This document shows, in pieces, positions 46,206 through 58,466 of a stretch of DNA of 64,000 nucleotides. The notes under the pieces are model-generated. The model did no database searches and was not told the DNA's origin. It was given only the letters and a program-made list of their open reading frames with translations. Location: positions 13,305,690 to 13,369,689 of the forward strand of contig NC_084601.1 of NCBI RefSeq assembly GCF_033807715.1. Direction: 5' to 3'. The stretch is from Cololabis saira (taxonomy: Eukaryota; Chordata; Actinopteri; Beloniformes; Belonidae). The translations under genes and the position numbers were made by a program. Every line of letters begins with the position of its first letter. The first letter of the stretch is position 1.

Positions 46206-49200
46206 AGTATGCAAAAGAAACCTCTAAAACCTCAAAAAATCCAGACGTTTCTGGTGCTTAGATGTTTGTGCACTCATAGTTAGTAAGACCGGCGCAGGAA
46301 GTGTCGTATGGGGACATGTAGTTGTATGTAATTGTATTAAAGTGTCACATCATATCTAAACTCTACTACGTAGGTTGTTTTTTTGTTTAGAAAGCTGTGG
46401 TTGGGTGGCTGGAAGCTAGTGTCATATGCCTGGCTTAACTGTTGTGGTTGTCAGAAAGGAAGGAAGTTGTCATTAGCTTAGATGAAAATAACTTTGCAGT
46501 CAACGCGCTGCTTTTGTGGTAACAACACTCCATTTTGTCTGCAGAACTCGCTGCATGTCCCGAGGTCGTTTTCAGAGCAGCATTTACTTGCGTTCCGCAA
46601 TATCTTAGTCTGCCAACAACTCTGAGCTTTTGGTATGCAAGACGACCAGCTTCGTGTCGAGTGTAGGAGGCAAGTCTTTTATTGTTACAGTCTAAAATGT
46701 AGTCTTTCAAACAGGGGATGTCTAAATCTGACTGTAAGGTAAAAAGAAAGCACAAGGTTTCTAGCCAGTAATAATAATAATAATAAAAAGTGTGATATAA
46801 TCACTTTATGATCACAGAAAAAAAGGGAAAGAAAAGGAAATACAGGAAAAAAAATTCCATATTTTTTTTAATAGAATGCATTTGAAGAATCTGGAAGATT
46901 TCCATCACATAAAGGGCAAGTAAGTGAGTCCGTTCACAATTTGTGACCATCTTATAGCAGTTTATAATCTTACACCTCAAACTAGATAATAAGATGAAGG
47001 ATACAAAGCATATCCACAGTTCATGTTCCTTCGTCCTTTGGTCTATCATATGTTAAAACAGCAAGTATTTTGTGATTCAAAAAAGAAGGAAACGTTTGCT
47101 CATTTAAGACTTGAAAAAATCCCTAGTGAGAACGAGTGATGGCTCCGTTAGAGCCAACGTGATAAATGAACATCTCTCTTTACTAGGGAACATTTTCTTC
47201 CTCGCAGGATTTTATTTACCGTCTCTCTGCCAGGTCGACTTCAGCGACTTTTGAAGACATTACGAGCTGCCCATATTTAACTCCAATAACAATAATTAAA
47301 CTTATACGGGTATAAGAAACTTATTCCCCAGTTAGTTCAGGCAATAAATCAAAACTTTCATCTGTAATTATTTTGACTGTAATTGGATAATGCAGGTGTT
47401 TATTTGCTAAAGAAAAAAAAGAGTAGATCTGTAATGACCGATGAGTTTTTTTTTTTTTTTTTTCATTTTCAAAACCGTGTAATCTGGAAATAGAAAAAGT
47501 AACACATCGTGGTTCAAAAACTCCACGTAAAAGTACTGCAGCAGGTGTTTGGAGGCGTTACATTCTCTGTAAAGGGCATATTACGCTGCTGGGAACTTTC
47601 CTGACTCGTATAACCGTTAAAGAGCTCAAAGATGATTGATGTCCCAGACCCGGTTTGAAACACATGTTGGGAGAAGTCGCGAGCTCTCGGTTTGAAGATA
47701 TTACATTTTTTGTGAGCACCCTCTCTGGGTTATTCCGTCTTGCTCCGTCTCTTGTAAAGGCACAAACCGTCTGTGGCTGACTCTGGACACTTGCCAGAGG
47801 CTACTGTGGTGAAAGCTGGATGCCTTTGATCATTTTGAGGAGAAGTGACTTCCACACCCTCCATCTTGGTAAATTGCTGACTGTAAAGAATTCTCATAAT
47901 AACTTCTTCTAGATAAAGACATATTTGTATGGCTGCACCCTCTCTCCCTATTGGATTGGGAGGAATATGTGTAATTTGTTCAAACGAACCCTTCCACGGT
48001 TCCGCTTTTCCTAAAAACAATAGATATGCCACATGCGCTGACATGCAGGGTTAGGCCCTATGTGGTTGTTGTGCTCTCTCATGGCAAAAAACAGTCTCTA
48101 AATGCAGAAGCAAGGGGGATCCCACTGGACTGACAACCACAAAGCTTATGGGATTGTTTCTGCAGATTTTCCTTGTCATATTTTTGTCCACACAGTTTAT
48201 AGATTTGAATCTCTTGGAGTCAAAACACCCTTATAAAATTATTTAAATGCTTTAACCTGATTACAGTATGTGGTTCACGTATACGTCTGGAACTTTGCAT
48301 CCGTTAAATCGTCTACAAGTATCGGATGTCTCTCATCCATTAATGCATGCTTCTGAGCATTAATGCGCCTTGGAATAATCGGTGAAGAATTGCAACAGCT
48401 GTGTTATTCGTATCTGCTTATTTCATGATTTTTTAATTGCTATAATGACAGTGTATATTTTATCCCAGAACCCACTTCAGCAGAATAATTTGGGTTACAT
48501 TATAGAACAAAATAGCTTGAGGAAATCTGAGACTGTACTATTTACTAACCAGGCCAACCAATGCTACAGAGTTTGCGAAGAGAGAGGCGGCGCAGAACCA
48601 CAGAGAAACCGTACAGTGGCGACATTGTGATGCCTCCTGGCAGAGACGCGCAACCAAAATTCCCCAGTGAAACAACAACAGTAACTTGTAGACCTGAAAA
48701 ATTTTTCCAGACCTGAAGGATTCATTCCAGTCTGCTGCAATAAATGAAACCTGACTTAATGGCTTAGGAAAGTATTACTCATAAGAATTACATCACTGAC
48801 ATTGCTGTGAGCAGCAATCACCATTAAAAACATCCAGCTCTGGGCCATATGATGCCACTTCAGTGGTCGTAGTTACAAGAACTATAAATACCTTGGCAGA
48901 ATAACCAACATGAAAACGCTTTCAGTCAAGAATAACACAAGTGTTGTTCTTACACAAGAACTTGTTAATGCAATCTAATAATCATATCCATTTAAATGTG
49001 ATTCCCAGTCAGCAATAACTATAAACATTCTTACAGCTGATATCTAACAGTAATTGTTTTTGCTGGAGACTGCCACCCCCTTTCTGGGTTTTAGTTTTCT
49101 TCCTATGTAGCAGGGACTTGCAATACATGAGTTTTCAAGCCTGCTAGCGACACGTGCTCCAAATCAAACCTGTATTTGTCGGCTGCAACTTCAAATCAAG

Positions 49201-49304
49201 CGCTGCTCATTTCTGCTTAAGACATTTCTGCTTAAGACACAAAGACGATATGGAGAGGCTTTTAAAATGAAACACTGAGAGGAAATACTGTGCAAGGTTG
49301 GTTT
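46206..49304. other. Intergenic between sla and ccn4, no gene recognised
   Basis: About 3.1 kb containing an (AAT)n run near 46768-46786 and A/T homopolymers. Minus-strand open frames at 46435-46755 and 47730-48044 are about 105 codons long without a domain I recognise. Confidence 0.5.
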
Positions 49305-49400
49305 GTCAAGTCGAGTCAAAGTTAATTTATAAACCACATTCAAGACATCAAGTTCACCAAAGTGCTATACAAATTGCACAGATAAACGATGTTTAAAGAT
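49305..49400 (-). repeat. LINE/SINE 3'-tail fragment
   Basis: Contains AAAGTTAATTTATAAACCAC and CACCAAAGTGCTATACAAATT, the reverse complement of a common fish LINE tail. It is short and isolated. Confidence 0.5.
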
Positions 49401-49999
49401 ATAAAGCTGAGAATGATGTTAGCTCTGTTTCTCAGTCTGGACCCGCGGGAACCTCCAGGAGGAACCGATCTGTGGACCTCGTAGAGACATTACCAAGACA
49501 GACCAAATAAAGACCAAGACTAGTTTAGCTCAAGACTGAGACCAAAAAATAACTTAGTTATTTCATCATCTTGTGTGAGTTGTAAAACATAAGCACCATA
49601 CTGGGTTCAGCTGCTTAATTTACATATGAGGTTGTATTCAACTGCAGCACAATAAAACCGACAGTGGATGTCTTATGTGTGAACTCACTATAAATGTTTT
49701 CATCAATCAGCTGAGATCAAATATTTGTGGCGACTGCACTACCGCTATTTCTACACTATTTGAGGATTGACTTGAGTGCTTTTAAGGATTGACACGACTA
49801 CTAACTAGTCCCAAAGTCATCTAACAAAATAACAAGCCTCCAACACCACCTTTTACCTCAGAAATGTATGAATGAATAGTAAATGTTACTGATTTAAATT
49901 GTACTTAATTTGTAGATGAAACATGAATTTTAAATATTAAAGATACACACAATTATCGACTTAAAATTGCATTATTTACCATAATAGGAACCAAATTAC

Positions 50000-50215
50000 A
50001 CTGTATATCAGCATCACTGCAATGGAATAGACATAATGCTTAATCAAAGTTGATGTGCCCCCCTCGCCTCCATTAAACATATTTTCACAAAATTTGCATA
50101 CTGTAGAATGCTTCTTCTTTTTATTTGTGTGGGAAAATAACTCCTTGTGGTCCATAAAACCAAACCTGACCACTGACGAATTCGCCGACTTTTGCGTCTT
50201 CATCCATGGATTCGT
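50000..50215 (-). pseudogene. Possible BED zinc-finger (hAT transposase) fragment
   Basis: The minus-strand open frame 50341-49976 contains SSVVRFGFMDHKELFSH and TVCKFCENMFNGGEGGTSTL followed by IKHY. The pattern C-x2-C, then TSTLxxH, resembles the BED finger at the start of hAT-type transposases and ZBED proteins. No DDE or dimerisation region was found. A remnant is the likeliest reading, with chance as the alternative. Confidence 0.35.
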
Positions 50216-50640
50216 GACTGGGACTAGAGGGCGGACGGGGGGAGTGAGGGCGGGAGAGGACGAGAGCCAATGCTTGGTACCACTTGAAGGGGGGCGTACA
50301 ACAAGTCTAGGACCTTGGTGCTCTCGCTGGAGTGACCCCAACTTATGGCGACAAATTAATAACCACGTTAATGATGCAACATGCTAACATGAATTCATTT
50401 CCTTTTGTGGCCATCAGAACAGCTCATCCAATAAGTAGGTTTTTTTTTCATTTTTTTATTTGCTACCGTGAGCCTCTAAAACATCGCATCTAACACCAAT
50501 ATCATAACATTTGCAGCGCTTTGCTGACCTGACTTAGATATTGGATAAGCATCTATGGCTAGCAGCATAAATAGAAACGGTGTCTTATAACTCGTGCTGT
50601 TGCCTCAGGAACCTGACAAAAGAGGAAAAAAAAGAACAAA

Positions 50641-51340
50641 TTAAAGCTGCAAGCAGCGACCAATCAGAAGAAGGGGAGGGGATAATTCATGCCAATCAAG
50701 GTCAAGTACTCAAAACCAAGTCCGATGACACCACCCACAAGTCTTTATATCAAACCATTCAAAAGTTATGGCAGAAAGTAGGAACTATCACATATGGACC
50801 AACCAGATGAAGGGGGGGGGCGCTTTTTTTTGCCGTCTATCGTCGCCACGGTAAAGCCTTTGGCTGAGAAAAGTGATGCCCATCTTTCCAGGATCTAGAT
50901 GCACATTTTGATGTATAACACACCTGGGTGCACGTTACGGTTCGGGCCGCATTAACGGCCGAAGAAATGTCATAAATTGCACCAAAATTACAAGATGAAT
51001 TAAAAATGGCTGACTTCCTGTTGGGTTTCGGCCATGGCGCCATGAGACTTTTCTTTAAGTTGCGACATGATACAGGTGTGTACCGATTTTCGTGCATGTA
51101 CGTCAAACCGTATTGTGGGGCTTAAGGCACAACGTTTTCTAGGGGGCGCTGTTGAGCCATTAGGCCACGCCCATTAATGCAAACCATTAATTATATAATT
51201 TTTAGCCAGGCCTGGCTTGCGTGCAAAATTTGGTGACTTTTGGGGCACGTTTAGGGGGGAAAAAAGGCCCTTATTTCGTCAGAAAAAAAAAAAACAAGGA
51301 AAAAAGAAATTCCTACAGATACAATAGGCCCTTCGCACTT
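50641..51340 (+). repeat. Interspersed repeat family R, copy 2
   Basis: Starts TTAAAGCTGCAAGCAGCGA and ends near ACAATAGGCCCTTCGCACTT. It matches copy 1 (23286-26274) along most of its length. It lacks about 150 bp after AGCAGCGA, carries an extra AACGTTTTCTAGGGGGCGCT segment, and has no LTR insertion, so it shows the empty site. Confidence 0.8.
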
Positions 51341-54300
51341 ACAGTAAAAATAGCAAGGTGTGTAAATGTATTCTGTAGTATCCCTTTAACCATCCAAGTC
51401 AGCGAGGGCCCCTCAGGTTCAGTTATTCCTGGACAGATTTGATACATGCGTGCATGTATGAAGTGGAGTTTTGCTGAGCCATTACTCTAATAGTTCTCCC
51501 TGCAGTCCAATGCCCGGCGCTGCGCCCTGCAAACAATGAAAGTGCGCTGTTCAAGCCTCATAACCAGTGATTGCACGAGCTCCACCTGTGTGTTCTGGCA
51601 GTCCCACCCTCAACCTTCACATGCTCACTCACATGTACACACATCGAGGATAATGCCAGCTTTCACATCCAGGGCAGGGTAAGTATCAGTTACCCTGCCA
51701 GCCAGCCCCGTCGAGCCCATAATGAGCGTCTGCATCAGTGGCCTCACTCACCGTCTTCGGCAAGTCCAGATGGGAGTTAACCGTTCATCGCTGCGTCATC
51801 ATCCGTTACCCACTCATTACAGGGCAGAGAGCTATTTTCATGATGCGTGAATTATCTACGCACCTGTGAAAGTTATCCACCCACCTACAAAGATACAAGT
51901 ATACTGCTGTTTTTAAGGTATTTAAATCCCCTAAAAATGCCCCATAGCCAGATCCGACAAAGAAGAACATGATGTTGTCAGCTTTGACACAAGCATGTGT
52001 TTGCCAAATGGAAACATGCCACGAGTGATGTATTACTGCGAGGAATGTAATCACATCCTGAGCCGAGTGTGTCACGTAGGTGTTGTGTTTATTGACTATT
52101 TCGGCAGTTTAATGCAGTTTAATTCAGATAATTGATGCTCCAGACTCCTAAAAGCCTTTCCAGAAATGGAAAAATGACTGCGACTGTTAGGTTACTTGAA
52201 CAGTCACGGGCGGAGGAGTTCAGGAAAAGTCAGACAAATGTTACATAATGAAGGAAACGCTCAAAATGTATTTTTCCATAGGCAGGTTTTTTTACAATCT
52301 TTCATGTCTCCGTGGCAGTCCAGGAACATTTTTGGCTTTATTTCTTTCCTGAGAAACAAACCACAAGAGAACCGTAAAATCTGCAAGATTTGACATTAGC
52401 CTCGGTTAACCCTTTCTCCACCTTGGCCCTTAAAGCCCTGCAGAACAACATGAGAGCTGGGAATTGCAAACACTTTCTTAAAACCAGTAATCACTCATGC
52501 ATTTTATGTGTTGGGAGGGTCCAAATGGTTCCTGCTTTCACTCCTCACGGCCACCGCTTTACCCGTAATGAGATCTCAGTCATTTCTCTCATTCCTGACA
52601 TTCCAGATCGGATGTCGGTAATGACGGAATTCACCACGTCATCAGCTGTCGAGTTCAAATTAAAATAACAAAGCAAAGAGTTTGCACTTTGAGCTTGCCT
52701 GAGCCCACTCTACGCAAAACTTCATCCACCGGCAGCTACCGAGAAGAGGGCATTACTCACAAGTGATGGCAGATATCTGGGGAGAGTTTCACTGTGGATG
52801 GGTTTCATTTCCTCCCGCATGTAGACAGCTCTCATTCCTTTTTACTGCTGCCAAAAGCAGACCGGTACCGGCTCAAGGCAAAAAAGGAAAGAAGAGTAGA
52901 GCCATCTGAAAGGATATCATTGTATTTTTTAGGTGTTTGTCTCATAGCAGTGTACAAATAAGCAATGACGTGAGGTCTCATTAAGCGGCCCACACAGCAG
53001 TGCTTGGGGGAAGCAGATATTTAAAGAGCATTTTTAGATGAGGTGGATTCTGGAGAGATGTGTTCGGCTGTAGAGCCTGTTCACTTCACTTTGAGATAAC
53101 CCATTCGGCCGCCACGGCTCCAGGGTGTCCTCTTAATGTTTTGAATTTCTCACCAGATGGAGCAGATAAGGGTTCCTGTGTGGTTACGCTGATTACAATC
53201 AGCTTTAAAAAGCTTTCAAAAATAGCAAACAGTTTGTCACGGCTTTAGGAGACGTCGGACCCAAATGCAGGAATTCAGGAGGCAGATAAAGTCCCTGAAT
53301 AAAAACCCATCACCAGAGGAGAATAACCAAAGCACAAATCTGATGATACGGGGCGAAGGAGCTGGTGGGTAAATGGAAAGGGACACGGGGAGAGTGACCA
53401 ACAGAATGACAACAAACTAGCGACAACAGAAAAAGACAGGGTATGTGCACACAAGTTTGGAAAATGAAACCAAACTAACCAACAAAAGCATGAACTGACA
53501 GTGTATAAGAGTGTTTATGCAGACAATTCTGTCTTGGCAAGGTAATCTGCACTCAAAATGTACACCTCGCAACCACCTTGTTGACATAGCGGAGGCCCGC
53601 CGGTTACACAGAAGGAGGGGAAACCGGGTTTATTTTGTTTGCAGCACTTAAATAAAACCAAAGATGAAAACTCCAAAATCAAATAACAAATAAGATCCTC
53701 GCCTTCGAAATGAAAAGCAATTCAGTGATGATAAAGTGTTCCCACGTAAACGTAAAAACCATTCACTTATTTATAACATTTGTGATGTTTGTTGTCATTC
53801 TTTCCACGCTCTTCTCTTGGTTTCTACTTCTCGCTACATTGTTAACGTAACGACAGCGATTGTAGCAGTCCCCTCCTTCCTGCCCTGTATTATTGGCTTC
53901 ATCTTTACGTGCACAGCCGTACACAAACTATTAAATGCGTTGAGCAATGTTAAAATTATACCTATTAATGCGTGTGCCCATCTGAGCCTGGACTATGACT
54001 CAATCACTGATGACATCGCCACTGACTTCAAAATGACATATCCTTAGGTTATAGCTGTTTAGAGACACGCATCATGCGGGATTAAGAGTTTTAATCATAA
54101 ACATTCCTGTGCAGGACTCTTCTATCTGAAAGGCGTGAACCTCAACAGATCAGCCATTCATGGCCAAGACATATCGCGTAAAAAAATGACATGTCTCTCA
54201 AGTGCACAAGACAACATCTTTGCAGAGCTCAAAGAAACTCCAGTGTTTGGTTTGAATTACAGCCATGCTTATCTGACATAAATATGCCTCGTGCTGCTGC

Positions 54301-55244
54301 TTATTGTTGACATGGACACTGATGTTAAAAGGCTGCTTTTGTTTAAAGTCACGATCTTGAGAGCCGTCGGGATCTTTCAGCATCTCAAATCTTTCATTTA
54401 GCCTGCATGTCGCCTCACGCCTCCCAAAAGCCAAACAAATGAACAAAGCAGTGCCAAAGCTGAGTGCAGGTACATTGTGTTATGAGCTCACAAGAATCTC
54501 CATTACATCTTTCTCTGAACTCATCCATGAAATTGGAATCTTAACCTGTGGGGAAGGGGGAGTTTTGCTCCTCTCAGTGCACACACACAGACCACCGACT
54601 GAACTTGTGCACTCATCAGTCATTAGGACACACTCAGACATGCAAAGACATTGTGTGTAAAGCGTAAAGGGCTGGCAGGACGAGCATGTGCAATACATTA
54701 ACAGGAGACGCGTCTGAGCCTGAAACACACAGTTCATGTGATTTGTGGAAGTTTATCTTCTGTTGGAATTTTTTGATAAACTTTGGAAAAGCAGCATTCA
54801 GATATTTTCAAATGCCAAATGGACTCTTTACCACATTCCCTTCTCTTTTCCTCTATAAAAAAAAAAAATTATAGATTTTAGATGATTTTTTTTGTTAAAT
54901 ATTGTCAAACTCTTGCCCCCAAACTTTATGCAAGCTTATTTTCATTACATGTATTTAATCTATTGATTTTGTTATGTAAACAACTGCAGTAAGACAAGTT
55001 AGACAAAAGAAAACAACATTATAAACCTTTAAAATACTCCATGTGCCATGTTTCTTTCTTCAAACTTGTACTTGTTTCCACTGAGCCTAACTTGTACTAT
55101 TCACTGATCAGTTTAAATCATTCTGCTTCACTAACGGAGGCCCTTGCTCAGTTAATGTGACTTCACATTAATTCTGATCAAACCTTTCCATGCTCTTTTC
55201 TGACGTCGCCATAGAAATGAGATTTGAAGTGGGTATCGTCGGAA
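51341..55244. other. Intergenic, no gene recognised
   Basis: About 3.9 kb. A segment at about 53229-53450 starting TTTGTCACGGCTTTAGGAGA with GGACCCAAATGCAGGAATTC resembles LTR or DIRS-type ends I have seen in fish, but neither pair nor boundaries are visible. No exons recognised. Confidence 0.45.
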
Positions 55245-55248
55245 TTAA

Positions 55249-55691
55249 AGCAGCACAACGTAACTTTCAGCTTTTCTGAGTTTGGCGGCATCTTTTGGAC
55301 AAAAGCGGTAGTGCTTTACCAGAAAGAACACTACGTTTCCCATGAGCACCAGCACGTACAGCCGGAAAACTCCTGTCCCGTCGCGTGCATTTGTTTTGAG
55401 AGAAGACGGGACGCTTTTCTGTTTCACCAAGTGAACAGACGGAACGCAAAAAAAAAGATGTTAAACTGCTGGAAAGGAACTGGAATTTACCGGGATACCT
55501 TAAACAAGGAAGCAAGGGAGCGGTATATGGAGAAAATAATGATTATTAACGGTCTGGATCCATATGAAATCCCTACTAAAGAATGGAGCTCCTCGTCGGA
55601 GCGCCACTCTTTAGAAGGATTTACTGCCGCAGTTCTGCAGAACCACCGTCTTACTACCTTGTTTAGGAGTGTTTGGCAGCTGCTTTGGTAA
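55249..55691 (+). mobile_element. TTAA-type transposon 5' fragment with truncated ORF
   Basis: Preceded by TTAA (55245-55248), it starts AGCAGCACAACGTAACTTTC. An ORF from ATG 55458 encodes MLNCWKGTGIYRDTLNKEAR and YMEKIMIINGLDPYEIPTKEW, then loses similarity and stops at 55691. The phrase ARxRYxEKxxxxxGxDPYEIPxxEW is one I associate with multicopy fish transposon-linked proteins. No matching right end was found, so the element is probably truncated. Confidence 0.45.
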
Positions 55692-56894
55692 ATGTTTGAC
55701 TCGCCATGTGTTTCAATAAATTTGTATAATAGTACAACATACAGTACATGTTTTGTATCCCTCTTACTTCTCTTTTCTTTTTTTTTACTGCTATATTATG
55801 CTGAAGAGGCTCCGAGGCGTGAGCAATATTTTTTTTTCCTCGTGAGATTATTTTTTTCCTCTGCAGCAACAAATCAAATAGTTCATATTTTTTCCTCAAC
55901 AAAATTGGCACTGCAGAGAGCTGGCCAACAACTGCGTTTAGCTGGAGAAGTGGGGAATAAAATCCATTTGAATGATCCGACCCCGGTCTGTGAGTGTTTG
56001 TTTGTTTACTGAGCCAAACGTCATTGTCAGGCCCTCCCAGACCAACATACAGAAAGTTGTGGCAGTCTGTTTTGGTCTTAATTCCCAATTCAGAAGTTAA
56101 GATAGTAGGCTACTAATCGCTAACTAAGTAAAGCAACGACTGCTAGCCATCAACTAAAGTTAGTTGTCACTCAATACAGCACACCCCTCATGTATAAACT
56201 TTACAGAATTTTACTTGATTAGATATATAAGAAGTCCAGTTGTCATAAATGTGAAATGAACTGTTGTTTGAACCAGGCTGTAAATATCCTTGATCACATG
56301 TGGGTCACTTTTGGGGTCCTAGTGGTCAGTTGAGGTACTGCACTTCTCGACACTTTTGTGTTGGCATCAGTTGAGCAAGCTGTATGCAGCTGCAGCCCCT
56401 CGGGTTCAGTGAGGGAAAATCTCTCCTGCTGTTATATGTTTTCATCTGGTATACTTCATCCAACCTACCTGCTATGTGTAAAACAGTTGCAGTTGCTGCT
56501 TTGAGTGCTGCACAAGGTCCGTTTATCATTTTCTCCCACGTTAAGCATTTGCTCAATTTCTTCTGGGCTGGAGCTATCTGAAGACATCAAACCTGGATTT
56601 ACGACTAAAAATCGCAACGATGATGCATTTCTTACAGCCCTGATGGTGGCGTTACAACAGCCAAGATGTCATCAATGCACATTCTCTGCTAGTAAACACC
56701 TTCTCACGAACACTCACGGCTTTCTTCCATCACAAGGACGAGTTTAAACTGCTTATACTTCATGTAGGATTCTTGCATCTGTTGAACCCAGCAGATGTTT
56801 TCCTTGGTCCAGAAGTCTCAGACCACGGCTAAATAAAGACAGTATAATTACTGGACCAGTCTGAGCACACCCTCCATGCCCTTTGGTCTGTCAC

Positions 56895-56941
56895 GCACAC
56901 ACACACACACACACACACACAGACATATATATATATATATA
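56895..56941 (+). repeat. (AC)n followed by (AT)n microsatellite
   Basis: About 13 AC dinucleotides, then AGACAT, then about 8 AT dinucleotides. Confidence 0.9.
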
Positions 56942-58199
56942 CACACAAATACACAAGCCACTCTTATATTTTAAGCAAAGCCCACATATGGCTTACAGCT
57001 TCTAAGTTTACCAAGTTCAAGAAAATGGGCTTCAGTTTAAGCTCTGCATGTAAAGTACAGACAAGAGCATTTATTCTTGTTTTAGCATGAACTGTTCTCG
57101 TTAATTCAGAAGCAACTCTAATAATTGCACATTAACTTTATATTTTTACTTTCTGTCTCACTGAAAATACCATGTGTTTTTTTCAGCAAGATCTGCTTTC
57201 GTTTTGAGCTGCTGCTCTTCAATCTCCAGAGAAAACACAGTCTGCTGTTTTAAGCCGTTTAAACTCTATACGGGGCCGCTGGCTGCAAAATAGTGATGTG
57301 ATATTCAGAAAATGTTCCCACACTCTATGAAGTAACTTTTTTTTTTTTTAATGCATCACCTCAGCAGGTTCTGGTCGCCTCAAGGTGTTGTAAACTCATT
57401 CTCCCGTTCTAAGGGGGATTATCGACGCCACTTGACTTTGAAGCTCCAAGATTTCCAAAACACGGTGTGACTTCAAGACTTATCTGTCAGTTGAGAGGAT
57501 TTTAATGAGGGGATTTTCAGTTCGGCCAGCTATGCAAGACTGTGATCAGAAATGAGAAGTTCCCGTACTCATGGCCTCTGTTATTCTTTCTGCTCTTTTG
57601 GGACAGATGTTGCACTCAGGGGATGCTGAGATTTTAACTTGGCTCTCAGATGGTGCCAGAGGTACAAATGTGGGTCACCTAATGCCGTCCCTAAACACTG
57701 TGACGGTTACTCTTGACCTCTGCGTCAGTCCAAATATTGCAGATGGATTGAAAGTCCCATGCTTTCTGTCAACAGCAAGGTTGGGAAGCATAATATAATA
57801 AGATAAGCTTTATAATAATAACAATTTATTTTTCTACTCATCAGGAAATGCATGAAACACAGAAACAGACATAAATAAGCATATTTGATGTTTGCATAAG
57901 ATAGCAGGCTTACATCTGCCTTTCAGTATAATCATTTTTTTTATTCCAGGCAGCAGCAACATGGAAAAGGAGATCAGACTGTTTGGCATTCAGCTCCAGT
58001 TTTGATCTACATCACCTAATAATTCAGATTGTATGTTTATGTAAAGGGATCAAATAACTACTAAGGGAACACTTGCTTTGCTTTCTGAGCACAGTTGTGG
58101 GGGAGAACAGCAGGTCTTTTGGTCCAGAGAGGCTGTTTTATGACCAGAAAACTGAACATGAAGTGCACAGATTTAAGACTGTTTTTGTGCATTTTGAAC

Positions 58200-58466
58200 A
58201 ATAAAAAACATGTGCAATAACCATATGTGCAATATCTGCCTGTCTACCTCACACACATTCTACCTGCTTTTTTGCACTGTTTCCTTTTTTTCAATGTACT
58301 GAAAATACTGTTTGTACTTTGTAATTACAAATATGTTTTACCTTTTACTTTTTTTTTTACCCCTCCCCTGCATGTGTGTGTTAAGTGTACTGCTGAAAAC
58401 AAAAGTGAGTTTCCCCACTGAGGGAGAAAATAAAGGATTATCTTATCTTATCTCTTATCTTATCTT
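58200..58466 (+). repeat. LINE 3' end with TTATC tail repeats
   Basis: It runs through TGCACTGTTTCC and CCCCACTGAGGGAGAAAATA to AAAGGATTATCTTATCTTAT repeats. Tails of the form AATAAAGGATTATCTTATC are the usual 3' ends of a fish LINE group. The 5' limit is approximate. Confidence 0.6.

Noticed and set aside
46435..46755. 106-codon minus-strand frame with Cys/His residues
   Set aside because: Spacing does not fit a zinc finger I know and there is no supporting context.
47730..48044. 104-codon minus-strand frame
   Set aside because: No domain recognised, no splice context, no second copy in the window; cannot be separated from chance.
53229..53450. LTR-like start (GTCACGGCTTTAGGAG...)
   Set aside because: Only a partial resemblance; no second LTR, no target duplication and no clear end, so not listed as an element.
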